From Monocercomonoides exilis (taxonomy: Eukaryota > Preaxostyla > Oxymonadida > Polymastigidae), in NCBI GenBank assembly GCA_001643675.2, contig LSRY02000038.1, positions 752,001 to 816,000 on the forward strand: a DNA stretch of 64,000 nt, written 5' to 3'. Under the pieces are notes generated by a model. That model made no database searches. It was not told the DNA's origin and saw only the letters and a list, made by a program, of their open reading frames with translations. Both the position numbers and the translations under genes were made by a program. This document shows positions 33,076 to 44,450 of this stretch, one piece after another (positions within the stretch are counted from its first letter, which is position 1; each line of letters opens with the position of its first letter).

Positions 33076-36000
33076 TCAACGATTGCACATGCTGCCAATG
33101 TTGGAATCTGATTCACTGCTTTTGCTTTTGCTAATTTGACTCTTGTCAACTTTGCTGTCTTTTTTGCCACAGCTCTCAGCATTGCAGGTGAAAAGAGCAT
33201 CTGACATGGTGAGCGCAACTGCACTTGCTGGAAAGTGTTGGATGAACTCTCTTTTCAGATCTCCCAAACAAGGCCTGCTTGCAGATGGTTGCACGAGGCA
33301 CATCTTCACCATTTCCCCAAAAGATGACTCCTCCATCATTTTTGCATCTGGTCTTTCTCCATTCACAATCTTCTGCCCCGCCACCTCTCCCTCATAATCC
33401 CCAAATGGGACCTCCAGTGTCAGGCACTCCCACAGCATCATCCCAATCGAGAATGACACCGACTCCTTTGTTGCCCCCATCTTCTTGTTCATCAGCAACT
33501 CTGGAGCCTTCCATCTCAAACACTCTTTTTTGAAACTATCTTCATCCTCAAAGGCAGATGAGGGCAGGGAATTATCATCATCATCATTATCATCGGTTGT
33601 TGAAGTGACAACAGTTGATGAAGAGATGGATGAAATATCTGAACTATCATCTGATAAAAGGTCTGAGTGCATCACAATACAGATCACCATGTGCTCTGAG
33701 AACAAAACAATGTGCGGACTCAGATTGGAAAGAGAAGAAAGTGGATTTTCCATTTCATCAAAAGAGTGAAGCGCGAGATTGGCCACCCAGAACAGAATTT
33801 GGGCAGCTGTCTGCTCCCTCTCTTCCAGCGTGCCAATCGCCATCTCCTTTGTTTTATTCCTTCCATGAAGCAACATGAACAGTGAATCCCTCAGATCCAC
33901 AATCAGCTTCTCATGAGGGGATGAGCAGGCCATTGCATCCACCAAGTTCGACATCGATGAGGTGGTGGGGCACATACTCTCTGGTCGGATAAAAGTGGAA
34001 TCTGTATCTGTTGTTGAGGTTGATGAAATTGATGGTGATGGTGTTCTCTTTCTTGTTTCCTCCTCAATTTCTTTCTCATCAACCTTTTCCAACATCCATT
34101 CTGGGATCTTGTCGGAGTCTTTTCCCAATATGTATTCAGTTGAGCCGCTCTCAGCCAGCAAATGCTCTGATGACTCTGAGTGTCCCAAGCTTTTCGCATA
34201 CACTCTCTTCTTCATCCTCTCTTCATTCTTCTTCTCTGCCTCCCTCTCTGCTCTCCTCCACTGCTCCTCTGGTGACATCTCCATCGTCACCATCTCAAAC
34301 GCCTTCGGATCCTTTCTGATGTTATCATTCACCATCTCTCTCAGATCTTTGTTCTCGTTCTTCGCCTTCCTCCATCGAACAATGAATATTATTGATACAA
34401 TCAGAACAATCAATAATACCACAACAAGAACAATCACAATCAATAACAAATATGATTTCCCTTCTTTCCCTCCTTCAACCACTTTTTCATCTCCTTTGAC
34501 ATATGATTCGGTTTTGTTCTTCAGAATCAGCGGAGAAGTTGATGCCTGTTGCTTCCCAAACAATATCATCACAGACACCTCTGTTTCATCTGAAGCCAAT
34601 GAAATATTCTCTGATGGAACTCTTCCAATCACTTCTGCTTCTGAAACAAAACTGTCTTCCTCAAACTGATATGTCTCAACCAACTCCACATCTCCTGTTT
34701 TATACACCAGTCTGAATGACAAGTCACATGGCACAAAAAGGGATCCCTTGAATTTCACAACAACATTACCACCATTTTCAATGAGAGATGCCTCTTCGAG
34801 CTTTGGAATGAAGAAAGGAGATGACCTTTCTCCTGCTATTCCGCCAAGAGTGCATCCATCATTCAAAACCCAAAGGGAAGAATTGGGCATCAACCCATCT
34901 CCACCTTTCAAACTATTTATGTTCAATATTCCAGAATCTGAACAAAGGATGTTTCTTCTCACTGATGGATATTTTTCAATGAACGGATTGTTGTTCTCAA
35001 ACTCTCCTTTCTCAATTGTCGCATTGCCAGTGGAAATGGATAATCCACCTGACGAAGCATTCAACATTGATGAATCCTTCATCACCAATGAAGTGTTTGA
35101 AAAATGAACAAGCGATCCACTCCATTCGCATATTTCTCTCAAATCATCATTTCCCTCCATTTCCCTTTCCCTTTCATTCGAAAGCACTCCAACAAATCGA
35201 CATAAATCCATCAAAATATCCCTCGCATTTCCTATCTTCATGATGTTTCCTTTGTCAGACACTGAATAACAATTTGAACAAGTGCAATTAGAAAGTGTCA
35301 TTTGAGCAGAAGTTGAAGATGCTGAAAGAACAGAAGCTCCTTCTGAGTTCCTCGTACAGTTGCTGAATGAGCAGATTCCAATAGATATTGAACTCGAAGA
35401 TGAGTCGTTTATCTCAATGATGCAACCTTCAGACAATTTCACTCCATCTGCAGATGCTCCATTTAAAACAACACTTTCACAACTGCATATCTCAAATATA
35501 TTTGCTGCCGATTCAATCTGTTCCAGTTTCACATTTGTAATATTTATCTCGTCTCCATTAAGCAAAAATGAAGGCTTCTTGAATGAAAGCATGAATATTG
35601 AGCAGTTGTCAACATGAAGAATTCCATTTTCGATGTTCAGCAATGTTGAATTGAGAATAATAGATTCTATGTTATCTGATTGGCCAACTAAAGAAAAATC
35701 AACAAATGAAACAGAAAGTTGTCCATTCGCTTCATGAATGATTGAACTTCCAGAATAAGAAAACGACTTGCCAAAGGAAAACTCAACACTTTCGATCCGA
35801 ACTTTCTCTGAAGTTGTGATAAGATTTCCCTCGTCTCCAACAATTGTTGAGTTCAGATGCACCAAAGCAGTTGAGGGAGATTCAAGTGAGCGGATGATCA
35901 CATCATGCACATCACGTTCCCCATTGATGATTGTTTCCTTTGAAATCAGCAGCTGAGAATAAGATGATGGAATAATATGTGTCACTCCTTCACTCAAAGA

Positions 36001-39000
36001 CTCACAAGGCACTTCAAACCCTCCACATTGCTTGCTGTCTCCATGTTTGTCTGCAACTGAAGAAACAAATATCGTTTCGCTCTGGTATTTCACAACCCTC
36101 ACCAGAAGATCTTCTTCGTCCAGAAAAGAATCTGTTATGCAGCCCCATACTGCCAGTTCTTTCACAAACGGTGTTCTGAAATCCAAAAGGAATTGGTCAT
36201 CAACAATTTGTGTTTCAATTGAGCGGCATCGAATATACACATCTCTCCCTCTCAATGCAGAGTTGTCTCTGAACGTGATGTTGGATAGCATAAAGTTCAG
36301 AGGCTGCTCAACCACCGAGGTGCATTCCAGAAACAGCCATCCACCTCTTCCTGTGGTGGAGCAGAAGCACTCAGAAATCGTGCAAAATGAGCAGTCAAAA
36401 CATCCTCCTTCGTTCAACATGCAAAACATCCCTCCTCCCTTTCCACACCTTGTTCCACCACACTTCTTTATCGTTGTGTTTCGCATCACTATTTTCAATG
36501 GCTCATTATTAATATCCTGAATGATGGAAATATCATCAGTCGTATTCTGGGTTACTTCTTCGAATAAACTCCACTCAATAACAATATCTTGTTCATCTTC
36601 ATTTTTTTCTCTTCTTGAACTCTTTGAAATGCTCAATCCGCTTGCCCCATCCAGCTCAACATTCTTCATCGTCATGTTTTTAATATTCAAAGTCGTTGTT
36701 GACAACAGTGAAATAACATCCTTTGAAAAGTGTAAAGATTGCATTGTTACAAATTCCAACACAACTGTTCCACCATCTGCCTTGATCAACCCAAAGCTGA
36801 TTATTTTTTCTCCGCTTTCTTCCATTTTAGTGAATGAACAGTCCTTCACAGTCAACAATCCCTCACTTGAGCCAACATAAATCAAAACATTCACTCCACT
36901 TGCGAATGAAGATGGAATCACAAAGTTTATCAGTTCGAAATTTGTCTTGTCCAGAATTTTCATTGCTGATCCTTCTGATCCTTCAAGCGATGAAACACAC
37001 TCCAAAAAGCACGTGTCTGCATTGTTTGAGCTTATTGAAAACCCACTCACATCAACACATTTCTGAAGAATTCCTTTTCCAATGATGCTGATAATCCTTT
37101 CGTTTGCTTTTGGCATTTTTGCCAACGAATAATCGATTGACAAACAAGGATAATCTGAAAAACCACAGGCAAGTATATCTTTCCCATCACCTCTAACAAA
37201 CACTTCTGAGCCAAGTGAGAGCCAAAAATACACCAGTGGAATGGCATTCGCTGTGTCACTTCCATGAAAGCCTCTCATCGAATCCAACGAAATATCATCC
37301 AGATTCTCAGACACAAATGGGAGAGAGGTGTTTGTGATGCTCTTTGTCAAGTCGGATGATTCAACAAAAAGGTCATTTCCATATCTTGCAATATTAGGCT
37401 TGTCTGCCTCAAAAATTTGAGATGAGATTACAAATGAAGAAAAGCCATCGATCAACTCCAGTGACATCCCTCCTCCAAGTCCAGTTTTTTCATCTTCTGC
37501 TGGTGCTGTGCATCCTGTGAACGTGCATGAAATAACATTCATTTGAATATTTCCTTTTATCTGAGCATTGATGGCCCCTCCTCTGCTTCCATCAGCCAGC
37601 ACTGAACATCCATCAAAACCACATTCTTCAATATTAATTTCTCCATTTGAATTTTCATCATGGCTATTGTCAATGCTTATACAGCCTCCACTTCCTGCTG
37701 CTCTTTCGATTTCTGAAAAAGTGCAGTTCGTCATTTTCAGCCACGGAGTGCTCATTAACTCGGTATTTGTGCCGCTTCCAGACAAAGAGATCAACGGAAT
37801 TCCACTCAAAGTGATTGATGAAGCAGAGAAAGAATCAACCGCCAAGGTTCCAGATTCAACAGATAAGAATAGCAATGATAATTCAGATAAAGGATTTTGA
37901 AGAAATAGTGAACAGTGAGACAGAGTCAACGAAGAAGACAAACAAGAAATAAAAGTGGAATGTGATGAAAAAGAAGAAGAAAGAGAGAAGATAAGTTTTG
38001 ATAATTCTGTTTCAACATTCAATGAAATCATCTCTGAATTGGATGTTGAACTTGAATCAGAAACTGTCCATCCACTTTGATCGTCTTCTCCTCTGATATC
38101 ATGTTTCTGTTCAGAAAAGGTCAATTCATCGCTCATCGCAATCATTTCGCTCACAACAACTTTCTTTTCTCCTGTTAATCGTGCGAGTGAGTGCTTCATT
38201 GTCAAACAGGGGAATTGGACGATTCCACAGTGTGAGTGATCAGATGCCTCAACGTTGCTCACACGTATTTCTTCTGGGGTGGGAAGGAGATAAATGCACA
38301 GAGGGACAGCCAAAGTTGTATTTCCCTTGTCATATCCTCGAACCTTATCAAAAGAATCCAAAGAGGCTGTCACGCAAGTGATTTTCTGTGACTTTGCAGT
38401 TTCTTCCAGATTTGGTGAAATGACAAAGATGTCTCTTCCCCATTTAGCCGTGTTCGTTACAAAGGAAGAAGAAATCAGGAATTCTGGATTTTCATTCAAT
38501 AATCGAAGAAGGATTCCTCCGCCAAGACCATTGGATGACGAACAAAAGCACTCATCAAAAGATCCACCATTCACTTTCACCTCATTTTCATTCCCAACAC
38601 ATAGCATCATCGAGCCTCCATTTTCCGAAGTTGTGCTTCCACAACCTTCGAATGTGCAAAAATTCAAATTGGCGTTGACCTTTTCGTTGGAAAATGAGAT
38701 GACAGCAGCTCCGCTCGTTGTTTTTTTTATTCCCGCAAAGGCACACTCGTAAAGTGTCAATGTAATTTCATTTGTCGAAGAAAGCAAAAACAATGAAGTT
38801 GTGGAGATAGTCTTTGCCCAGTTCACATTTTCCATCTGCAGCATTCCATTATGAACATTGATCAGCTCTGTTGTGAATGCTGTTTCTGTTGATTGCCCAC
38901 TTCCAGCAGATATATTCAGTCTGCTGATACTCATCTCTCCTGCTCCAGTAATCTCAAATACCCTTGAATCACGATTGTTCGGATGTATTGGATCATGCAC

Positions 39001-40881
39001 AAGTGAAAGGTCACTTACAGTCAATGTGCCTATAGAAATAGAAAATAGAGATAAGCCTGGTTCTTCAGATTCAATTTGGATTGTTGTGCTCGTATCACTT
39101 TGGCCATATATTGTGTACGTATTCACTCCACAATCCACACTTTTAGTTTCTGTGATCGTTCCCGAAAATATTTCTACATTGGGAACCAAATCTGGAATGA
39201 GTTGTGTGAGGCAACGGCTGATGGTGCTGCATGGATAAGATTCATAAATTCCACATGCAAATGTGTCAACAGCATTGGGTTTTGTTGTAGTTGAAGAAAC
39301 AAATCTTGTTCTTCCATAATCATTTCGAAGCCAACTGCTTGTATCGACAATGGAGTAGTATGATTTGCTAACTCTATTTGATGCATTCCTTGTTGAATAG
39401 CATGTGGAATCAATGTTATTTTCTGTTGAGTCTTGAAGAATAATATCATGCCCAGCATTTTTACAAGTGTTATTGTGGAAAAAACAATAGAAAAATAGAA
39501 CTCCATTATTATTTGAATTTATTTGTTGACATACAGCACCAGCTCCATAAAGAGAATCACATTGACAAAAGAGACAATTTGAAATGACAACTTGATCCGT
39601 GCATCCCCAATGCTCAATTGCTCCTCCAGTGGATGAAGCTGAATGATTTGCTTTGCAAGAGATAAACAATGAATTAACAATGCACGGCTTTTGTTTTTTC
39701 GTCATCGTTGGACGTAGATCAATAGCCCCTCCATCGTCACCAGAAGAGCAATTATTAAACAAACAATCATCAACCATTGATTGCGTATTCACATTCTCAA
39801 TCATTATTCCTCCACCTCCTAAATCTTTTGTTGCTGCTGCAGAACATTGGACGAATGCTGTATGAATCACAATGCATTCAGCGATTTTCAAAGCATGCAT
39901 TCCTCCGCCTCTCGTGGATGATGCATTGCATCTTGTGAATGAAGAATTTTCAACTTTCAGAATGGTATTTGAATTATCATGCACATAAAGAGCACCTCCT
40001 TGTTCGGCTGTGCAGTCTGTCCATTCACATAATGAAAATGATTGGCTTTCTGTTGTGTTCATTTGTTCTCCTGGTTGAAGATCATTAGTTTCTCTTTTCC
40101 CATTGCTTATTGTCGTGTTTTTGCAGACGAATTCATGTGAAGAATGAGATCCACTCGAAATACCTCCTTCAAACACATTCACACATGAATAAATGAGGCC
40201 GTTCTCCATTGAACTTCGAAAACATGAATGCTCCATTCGATAATCACTGTTCTTTTCATATTTCACAGACATGTTCCTGAAGGCACAATTATCAATCTGT
40301 TCACTTTGGCTCTTTCCAGATAGCAGAAAATAATCTGAAGATGAAACTGCCAGATCTGTGATGATTGAGTTTCTCAAAATGGCAAAATTAGAACCACCAG
40401 ATGAAAATATGAGGCTGTAAGGGTTCAGATTCTTTTGAGGGATCAAAGTCATGTTTGTGAGGCAGATTGACCCGCGATTCAAATAAAACGGAGATTCCGA
40501 TTTTTGGTGGGAAATGCAGGAATCAAGCATCACATTTGATTTATCTGCTATTAGCATCAAAGGTGAAGACAAATGTTCAATTGCCACATTTTTCAGTCCA
40601 ACTGTAGAATTGTGCAATCCCAAAAATGTGTTTTTCACTGTAGAAAGTTCTGACTGGAATCCTTTCACTTCCAACAATGCATTCTGTTCAATCAAGTAAT
40701 TAACATCAATCTCTGACAGATATTGTGCATCATTTGAATAACCTGAACACAAATAAAGAAAATTATTGAAATAATAATAATTTGAAAAAAGACCTTGGTT
40801 TTCAAATGGGACTGTTCCAGAAATATCCCGTGCTTCAAATGCCTTCCCAAGAATCAAACATGCTAAAAGGAACAAATGCAT
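33076..40881 (-). CDS. Giant parallel beta-helix surface protein with C-terminal pseudokinase-like domain
   Basis: A single 2601-codon frame from ATG 40881 to TGA, no intron. A signal peptide (MHLFLLACLILGKAFEA) leads into a long ectodomain of repeats typical of right-handed beta-helix/polymorphic membrane proteins, such as CEWTDCTAEQGGALYV, FTRCNASSTRGGGMHAL and CSSGDDGGAIDL. The motif CG-x(4-6)-PC recurs at about residues 540 (CGIYESYPCSTI), 882 (CGIVQFPCLTM), 1240 (CGFSDYPCLSI) and 1617 (CGGFEVPCESL), marking four modules of about 340-380 residues. A transmembrane helix lies at about 2142-2166 (LLLIVIVLVVVLLIVLIV). The cytoplasmic tail holds a kinase C-lobe-like sequence: RWKAPELL (APE), SVSFSIGMMLWECLTLEVPF (Asp of the F-helix missing) and QPSASRPCLGDL. 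I see no HRD or DFG motif, so catalysis is unlikely. It is probably a surface adhesin or receptor-like protein. Related proteins are abundant in oxymonads. Confidence 0.9.
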   Translation of the reverse strand: MHLFLLACLILGKAFEARDISGTVPFENQGLFSNYYYFNNFLYLCSGYSNDAQYLSEIDVNYLIEQNALLEVKGFQSELSTVKNTFLGLHNSTVGLKNVAIEHLSSPLMLIADKSNVMLDSCISHQKSESPFYLNRGSICLTNMTLIPQKNLNPYSLIFSSGGSNFAILRNSIITDLAVSSSDYFLLSGKSQSEQIDNCAFRNMSVKYEKNSDYRMEHSCFRSSMENGLIYSCVNVFEGGISSGSHSSHEFVCKNTTISNGKRETNDLQPGEQMNTTESQSFSLCEWTDCTAEQGGALYVHDNSNTILKVENSSFTRCNASSTRGGGMHALKIAECIVIHTAFVQCSAAATKDLGGGGIMIENVNTQSMVDDCLFNNCSSGDDGGAIDLRPTMTKKQKPCIVNSLFISCKANHSASSTGGAIEHWGCTDQVVISNCLFCQCDSLYGAGAVCQQINSNNNGVLFFYCFFHNNTCKNAGHDIILQDSTENNIDSTCYSTRNASNRVSKSYYSIVDTSSWLRNDYGRTRFVSSTTTKPNAVDTFACGIYESYPCSTISRCLTQLIPDLVPNVEIFSGTITETKSVDCGVNTYTIYGQSDTSTTIQIESEEPGLSLFSISIGTLTVSDLSLVHDPIHPNNRDSRVFEITGAGEMSISRLNISAGSGQSTETAFTTELINVHNGMLQMENVNWAKTISTTSLFLLSSTNEITLTLYECAFAGIKKTTSGAAVISFSNEKVNANLNFCTFEGCGSTTSENGGSMMLCVGNENEVKVNGGSFDECFCSSSNGLGGGILLRLLNENPEFLISSSFVTNTAKWGRDIFVISPNLEETAKSQKITCVTASLDSFDKVRGYDKGNTTLAVPLCIYLLPTPEEIRVSNVEASDHSHCGIVQFPCLTMKHSLARLTGEKKVVVSEMIAMSDELTFSEQKHDIRGEDDQSGWTVSDSSSTSNSEMISLNVETELSKLIFSLSSSFSSHSTFISCLSSSLTLSHCSLFLQNPLSELSLLFLSVESGTLAVDSFSASSITLSGIPLISLSGSGTNTELMSTPWLKMTNCTFSEIERAAGSGGCISIDNSHDENSNGEINIEECGFDGCSVLADGSRGGAINAQIKGNIQMNVISCTFTGCTAPAEDEKTGLGGGMSLELIDGFSSFVISSQIFEADKPNIARYGNDLFVESSDLTKSITNTSLPFVSENLDDISLDSMRGFHGSDTANAIPLVYFWLSLGSEVFVRGDGKDILACGFSDYPCLSIDYSLAKMPKANERIISIIGKGILQKCVDVSGFSISSNNADTCFLECVSSLEGSEGSAMKILDKTNFELINFVIPSSFASGVNVLIYVGSSEGLLTVKDCSFTKMEESGEKIISFGLIKADGGTVVLEFVTMQSLHFSKDVISLLSTTTLNIKNMTMKNVELDGASGLSISKSSRREKNEDEQDIVIEWSLFEEVTQNTTDDISIIQDINNEPLKIVMRNTTIKKCGGTRCGKGGGMFCMLNEGGCFDCSFCTISECFCSTTGRGGWLFLECTSVVEQPLNFMLSNITFRDNSALRGRDVYIRCRSIETQIVDDQFLLDFRTPFVKELAVWGCITDSFLDEEDLLVRVVKYQSETIFVSSVADKHGDSKQCGGFEVPCESLSEGVTHIIPSSYSQLLISKETIINGERDVHDVIIRSLESPSTALVHLNSTIVGDEGNLITTSEKVRIESVEFSFGKSFSYSGSSIIHEANGQLSVSFVDFSLVGQSDNIESIILNSTLLNIENGILHVDNCSIFMLSFKKPSFLLNGDEINITNVKLEQIESAANIFEICSCESVVLNGASADGVKLSEGCIIEINDSSSSSISIGICSFSNCTRNSEGASVLSASSTSAQMTLSNCTCSNCYSVSDKGNIMKIGNARDILMDLCRFVGVLSNEREREMEGNDDLREICEWSGSLVHFSNTSLVMKDSSMLNASSGGLSISTGNATIEKGEFENNNPFIEKYPSVRRNILCSDSGILNINSLKGGDGLMPNSSLWVLNDGCTLGGIAGERSSPFFIPKLEEASLIENGGNVVVKFKGSLFVPCDLSFRLVYKTGDVELVETYQFEEDSFVSEAEVIGRVPSENISLASDETEVSVMILFGKQQASTSPLILKNKTESYVKGDEKVVEGGKEGKSYLLLIVIVLVVVLLIVLIVSIIFIVRWRKAKNENKDLREMVNDNIRKDPKAFEMVTMEMSPEEQWRRAEREAEKKNEERMKKRVYAKSLGHSESSEHLLAESGSTEYILGKDSDKIPEWMLEKVDEKEIEEETRKRTPSPSISSTSTTDTDSTFIRPESMCPTTSSMSNLVDAMACSSPHEKLIVDLRDSLFMLLHGRNKTKEMAIGTLEEREQTAAQILFWVANLALHSFDEMENPLSSLSNLSPHIVLFSEHMVICIVMHSDLLSDDSSDISSISSSTVVTSTTDDNDDDDNSLPSSAFEDEDSFKKECLRWKAPELLMNKKMGATKESVSFSIGMMLWECLTLEVPFGDYEGEVAGQKIVNGERPDAKMMEESSFGEMVKMCLVQPSASRPCLGDLKREFIQHFPASAVALTMSDALFTCNAESCGKKDSKVDKSQISKSKSSESDSNIGSMCNR

Positions 40882-43040
40882 TCTCGAATGGAATGAAAAT
40901 CAATTTTGAGTAGGAAATTTTTATTTTTTTCCGGACGATCAAATAGAAATAAATTATGGTTGTCAACACAATTGGAAAGTAAAAAGGATTTCATTCAGCA
41001 AATCACTTTTTGGGCTTTTGAAATACATCTGGAGCATATCCAAAGCATGTGGCTTTCTTTGGTTTTTGTCAGGCATGAATCGGTATTTGCTGATGCACAT
41101 TAAATTCTTTCACTTCAAAAAAATAAAATAAAATAAAAAATTTAAAAAGGATGAAACTGAATGAAAGATAAAAAACCTTTTCAAAAAGAAATTGATGTCC
41201 AGCAAAGTTATAAAAAGGTGAAAATCTCCCATCCAAAAAATGATCTCAAAATCATCCTTTGAATGCGTTGTTTTGAATTGTCAAATGTCATTTCTCTCAT
41301 TGCTCTCAAATGATGAATCTTTCTTCATCCACCTTCTCTTTCTTCCACTTGTCTGCTGCTCAACTGCTCTCCCTTCATAACTTTCCCCAACTTTCACAGC
41401 ATCTCACAGTCAATTCCTTTTTTCTCTTCATTTTCCTCTCTCCAACATTCAACTCTTCCCTCTTCTTCTCTTCATTTCCTCTCTTTAACATCCTCTTCTC
41501 CAGCTTCTTTGTGTCAAACATCCAAATATGTTCTTCTGCTTTATTCGTCACCCGCTTTCTTGCTCCTTCTCAGTTTTGCATATTTATCCAATCAATGCAA
41601 ACAGCCAATGTTTGTTATTCAAAAACACTCATCTGCTTTTTATTGTGAAAAGATGCCTTCAAAGAAATTCTTTGTTCCAATTGAAAGGACATGCAATGTG
41701 AATCTTCTCTTCTCATATACTTAAAAAAAAAAGAAAAAAAAATTCCAAAAGATTGAAAAAAAACAAACAAATAAAAGAATAAAATGTGTTGTAATTATAA
41801 CTCAAAAACACATTTACAAAAACAAAAAATAAAAATAAAAATTAAGTCTATCGTTTCTCATATTTCCATTTCTTCAAATTTTCCATCATTCAAAAAAACA
41901 AACACTTTCTTCAATCAAGCAAGCGCACAATTTGCCCTTCTTTTCTAGCCAAACATTCTCATTGCAAAAAACTAACAACCTTATTCATTTGTCTCTTCTT
42001 CCTTCACAATCTCTTGCTCTTTTCTTTCCATTCTGCATTGGCCCTGTTTCTATCTCAATCTTCTTCTTCTCATCAACCTTATCCTTTCATTTTCTTTTCA
42101 ATTTTCTTCTTTTTCTTTTCTCTCTTCCTTGTGCTCCAATGATTTTATCTTTTCTTCCCAAGCAATTTCCATAAAAGCAAATTCTCGCCAAAGCCAGCGC
42201 TTTTCTGATAAACTTGTGTGTATTTCATTTCAAAAATGATGTAACTTCAAAATATATCGAGCCAAAATATCTAAAAAGATGATGGAGAATTGTGAAAACC
42301 AATTGAATAGATTTTACGAACAAATGACTTAAACCTCACAATGAATGTCACGTGGTTGATGTTCAAGGAACGTCCAAAATATTGCTTTTCAATGTTAAAA
42401 TGCAACCAATACATTTTCGACAAATCTAATAAAGTTGCAAAGGAAATGGAAACACATTCAAAGAAGAATGCAGATCGGAATGGAATTGAATGTGGATTTG
42501 GGAAACTGACGAAATCAATGAAATCATTTTGGCTTCACTTGGAAAGGCAAATGAAACATATTGGCTATTGAAGATAATGTTGGCAAAAAAATGATGGAGT
42601 ACTCAAAGGAATATTCTGTTTCTGCGTAAAGTGTTTGTGGTGTTTTGTCAAAGGAATCAATATCTGCTTCGCTGTTGACAGTAGTTTTGCTCTGACTGTT
42701 CAAAAGGGGAATCCTCGCGGACTCTTCTTTTATGTGTTGCCTTTCTAATGGATTTTTTTTGATCTGGCTGTTGAACTGCACTGATTGAATGAGGATTTGA
42801 TGGTGTTCCTTCTGTTGAAAAAGTCCTCGCTTTTAATTCTTTCACTTCCGCACCTTCATCGTAAAAAAAGAGTTAAATAGTTCCTGCCTTTTCTTTTTCA
42901 ATGATGCCCTTGCAATAAGGTTTTATTTGGGATTTTCAATCATCAAATCATCTGTTATGGTTCCACAAAAATTCTTTTCTTGAAATCAATAACTTTGTAA
43001 CCAGATTAAAATAAGTGGTACATATTTTGCCTGTGGACGC
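40882..43040. other. Intergenic region with CT-rich stretch
   Basis: Upstream of the beta-helix gene. A CT-rich stretch (41280-41700, again 41880-42175) yields Ser/Phe/Leu-rich frames that I regard as compositional. Small frames at 42341-42571 (plus) and 42524-42845 (minus) have no recognised domain. The minus pieces (LLNSQSKTTVNSEAD, PSNPHSISAVQQPDQ) could be remnants of a broken exon. Confidence 0.45.
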
Positions 43041-43048
43041 AAAAACAT
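43041..43048. repeat. 8-bp target site duplication, left (AAAAACAT)
   Basis: Identical to 44443-44450. An 8-bp duplication is the signature of Merlin elements. Confidence 0.88.
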
Positions 43049-44442
43049 GGTAAATGCAGAAGATAGTGGTACCTATTTTTTTTTTTGTTTGATCCTAGAA
43101 AAAATGTGATAAACAACAACAAATATATAAATTTGAAATGTTTATATCACTTAAAGTTTTATTTTTTTGCACATTTTTGTAAACATATTATGCTCGTTTT
43201 TCAGAAAATATGGGATTGATCAATTTTCGTTGTCATTTGATCCTGACTGAAATGGAAACAAACATATCTATTTCGAGATATTTAAGAATGTTTATGGACC
43301 CTGATTGCGCTTGGACATGGTGTCGAGTGCAATTACTTAATTGCTGTTCCAAAAAATGCACAAATTGTCAGAAACAAATGAATTTATGTCTTAATATGGG
43401 GAAGCGTTGCTGGATATGTAAAAATTGCAAAAGAAAAATAAGTGTTTATAAGGACTCTTCGTTTTTCATGTCAAAGATTGGGGTATCAAAACTTCTGCAA
43501 CTTTTGCTTTTATTATATATGAAATTAAATTTCAAACAAACCTCGTATTTAGTAGGCATAAGCAGAGATACTGTTTCATATTGGGCAAGTGTTTCTCGAA
43601 CAGCTGCTGTTAACACTGTTGCGAAAATGGATTTGACATTGGGAGGATCAGAGTGCATCGTTGAAATAGATGAAGCTGTTCTTCGCATAAGAAAATTCAA
43701 AAAAGGAAGGGATAAGCAATAAATATGGATCTTTGGAATGGTGGAGCGAAAAACTGATCGAAACCAAGGAAAATGTTTGATAGTTCGTGTCGAAAACAGA
43801 AAGAAAGAAACTTTAATACCCATTATTGAAAATTTCGTAAAAAAGCAGACAACAATTTATACTTACGAGTGGCGCGTGTATTCCTGTTTGAATTCTTTGG
43901 GTTTTAAACATTCAACAGTTTGCCATAAGTATCGGTTCAAAGAAAAAACAACATCTGCTTGCACGAATATTATTGAATGGCTTTGGAGTCAATTAAGAAG
44001 GTTTTTGCCACGTACAAGTACAAGATTAAAATTTTTAGATAATTATTTGGCAAGTTTTATGATGGAAAAAAACAAACCTTTACATTATCACGAGTATATC
44101 AGAATAATTTATGATTTTGTTCCTACAAAGGAGTACGAAAATCAAAAGGAGCAAATAAGAGATTTTGTCGATGAAAACACAGAGACTGATAGTGATATAA
44201 CTCTAACAGCTGAAGGATCATCGGACGAGGATCTAGGAGCAGGTGATGGAAGTGATGCTTCTGAATACACTGAAAATTGAGTTTTTTTATATTTTTTTCA
44301 CATTCACAAAATATCACAAGAATTCACTCAATGTTCTCATTTATTTTCTTAAAACAGCATAGAAATTGTCAATGAAGCTTTTTGAGTACATACAAAAGTT
44401 TTTCTATTAAAAAAATAGGTACCCCTATCTTCTGCTCTTACC
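43049..44442 (+). mobile_element. Merlin-superfamily DNA transposon, 1394 bp
   Basis: The terminal inverted repeats are about 34 bp. The left starts GGTAAATGCAGAAGATAG and the right, read inward, starts GGTAAGAGCAGAAGATAG; both continue into GGTACCTATTTTTTT after a G or T difference. The element is flanked by AAAAACAT on both sides. GG at the tips, an 8-bp duplication and an IS1016-like transposase inside all fit Merlin. Perfect flanking duplications suggest fairly recent insertion. Confidence 0.9.
43210..44280 (+). pseudogene. Merlin transposase with in-frame stop and lost catalytic residue
   Basis: From ATG 43210: a zinc-ribbon CTNCQKQMNLC...CWICKNCKRK, a helix-turn-helix region (QTSYLVGISRDTVSYWAS), then GGSECIVEIDEAVLRIRKFK (first acidic residue), a TAA after KGRDKQ, and IWIFGMVERK. 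Then follow NRKKETLIPIIENF, TTIYTYEWRVYSCL, HSTVCHKYRF and SACTNIIEWLWSQLRR (third acidic residue), with an acidic C-terminal tail. The position that is S-D-E-W in the family, and in the copy at 8760-9726, reads T-Y-E-W, so the second catalytic aspartate is gone. With the stop as well, the protein should be inactive. Confidence 0.82.
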
Positions 44443-44450
44443 AAAAACAT
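44443..44450. repeat. 8-bp target site duplication, right (AAAAACAT)
   Basis: Identical to 43041-43048 and directly abuts the right terminal inverted repeat. Confidence 0.88.

Noticed and set aside
41310-42175. Plus-strand Ser/Phe/Leu-rich frames in CT-rich DNA, and similar ones at 48406-49084.
   Set aside because: Low-complexity composition without domain, signal or homology that I can recognise.
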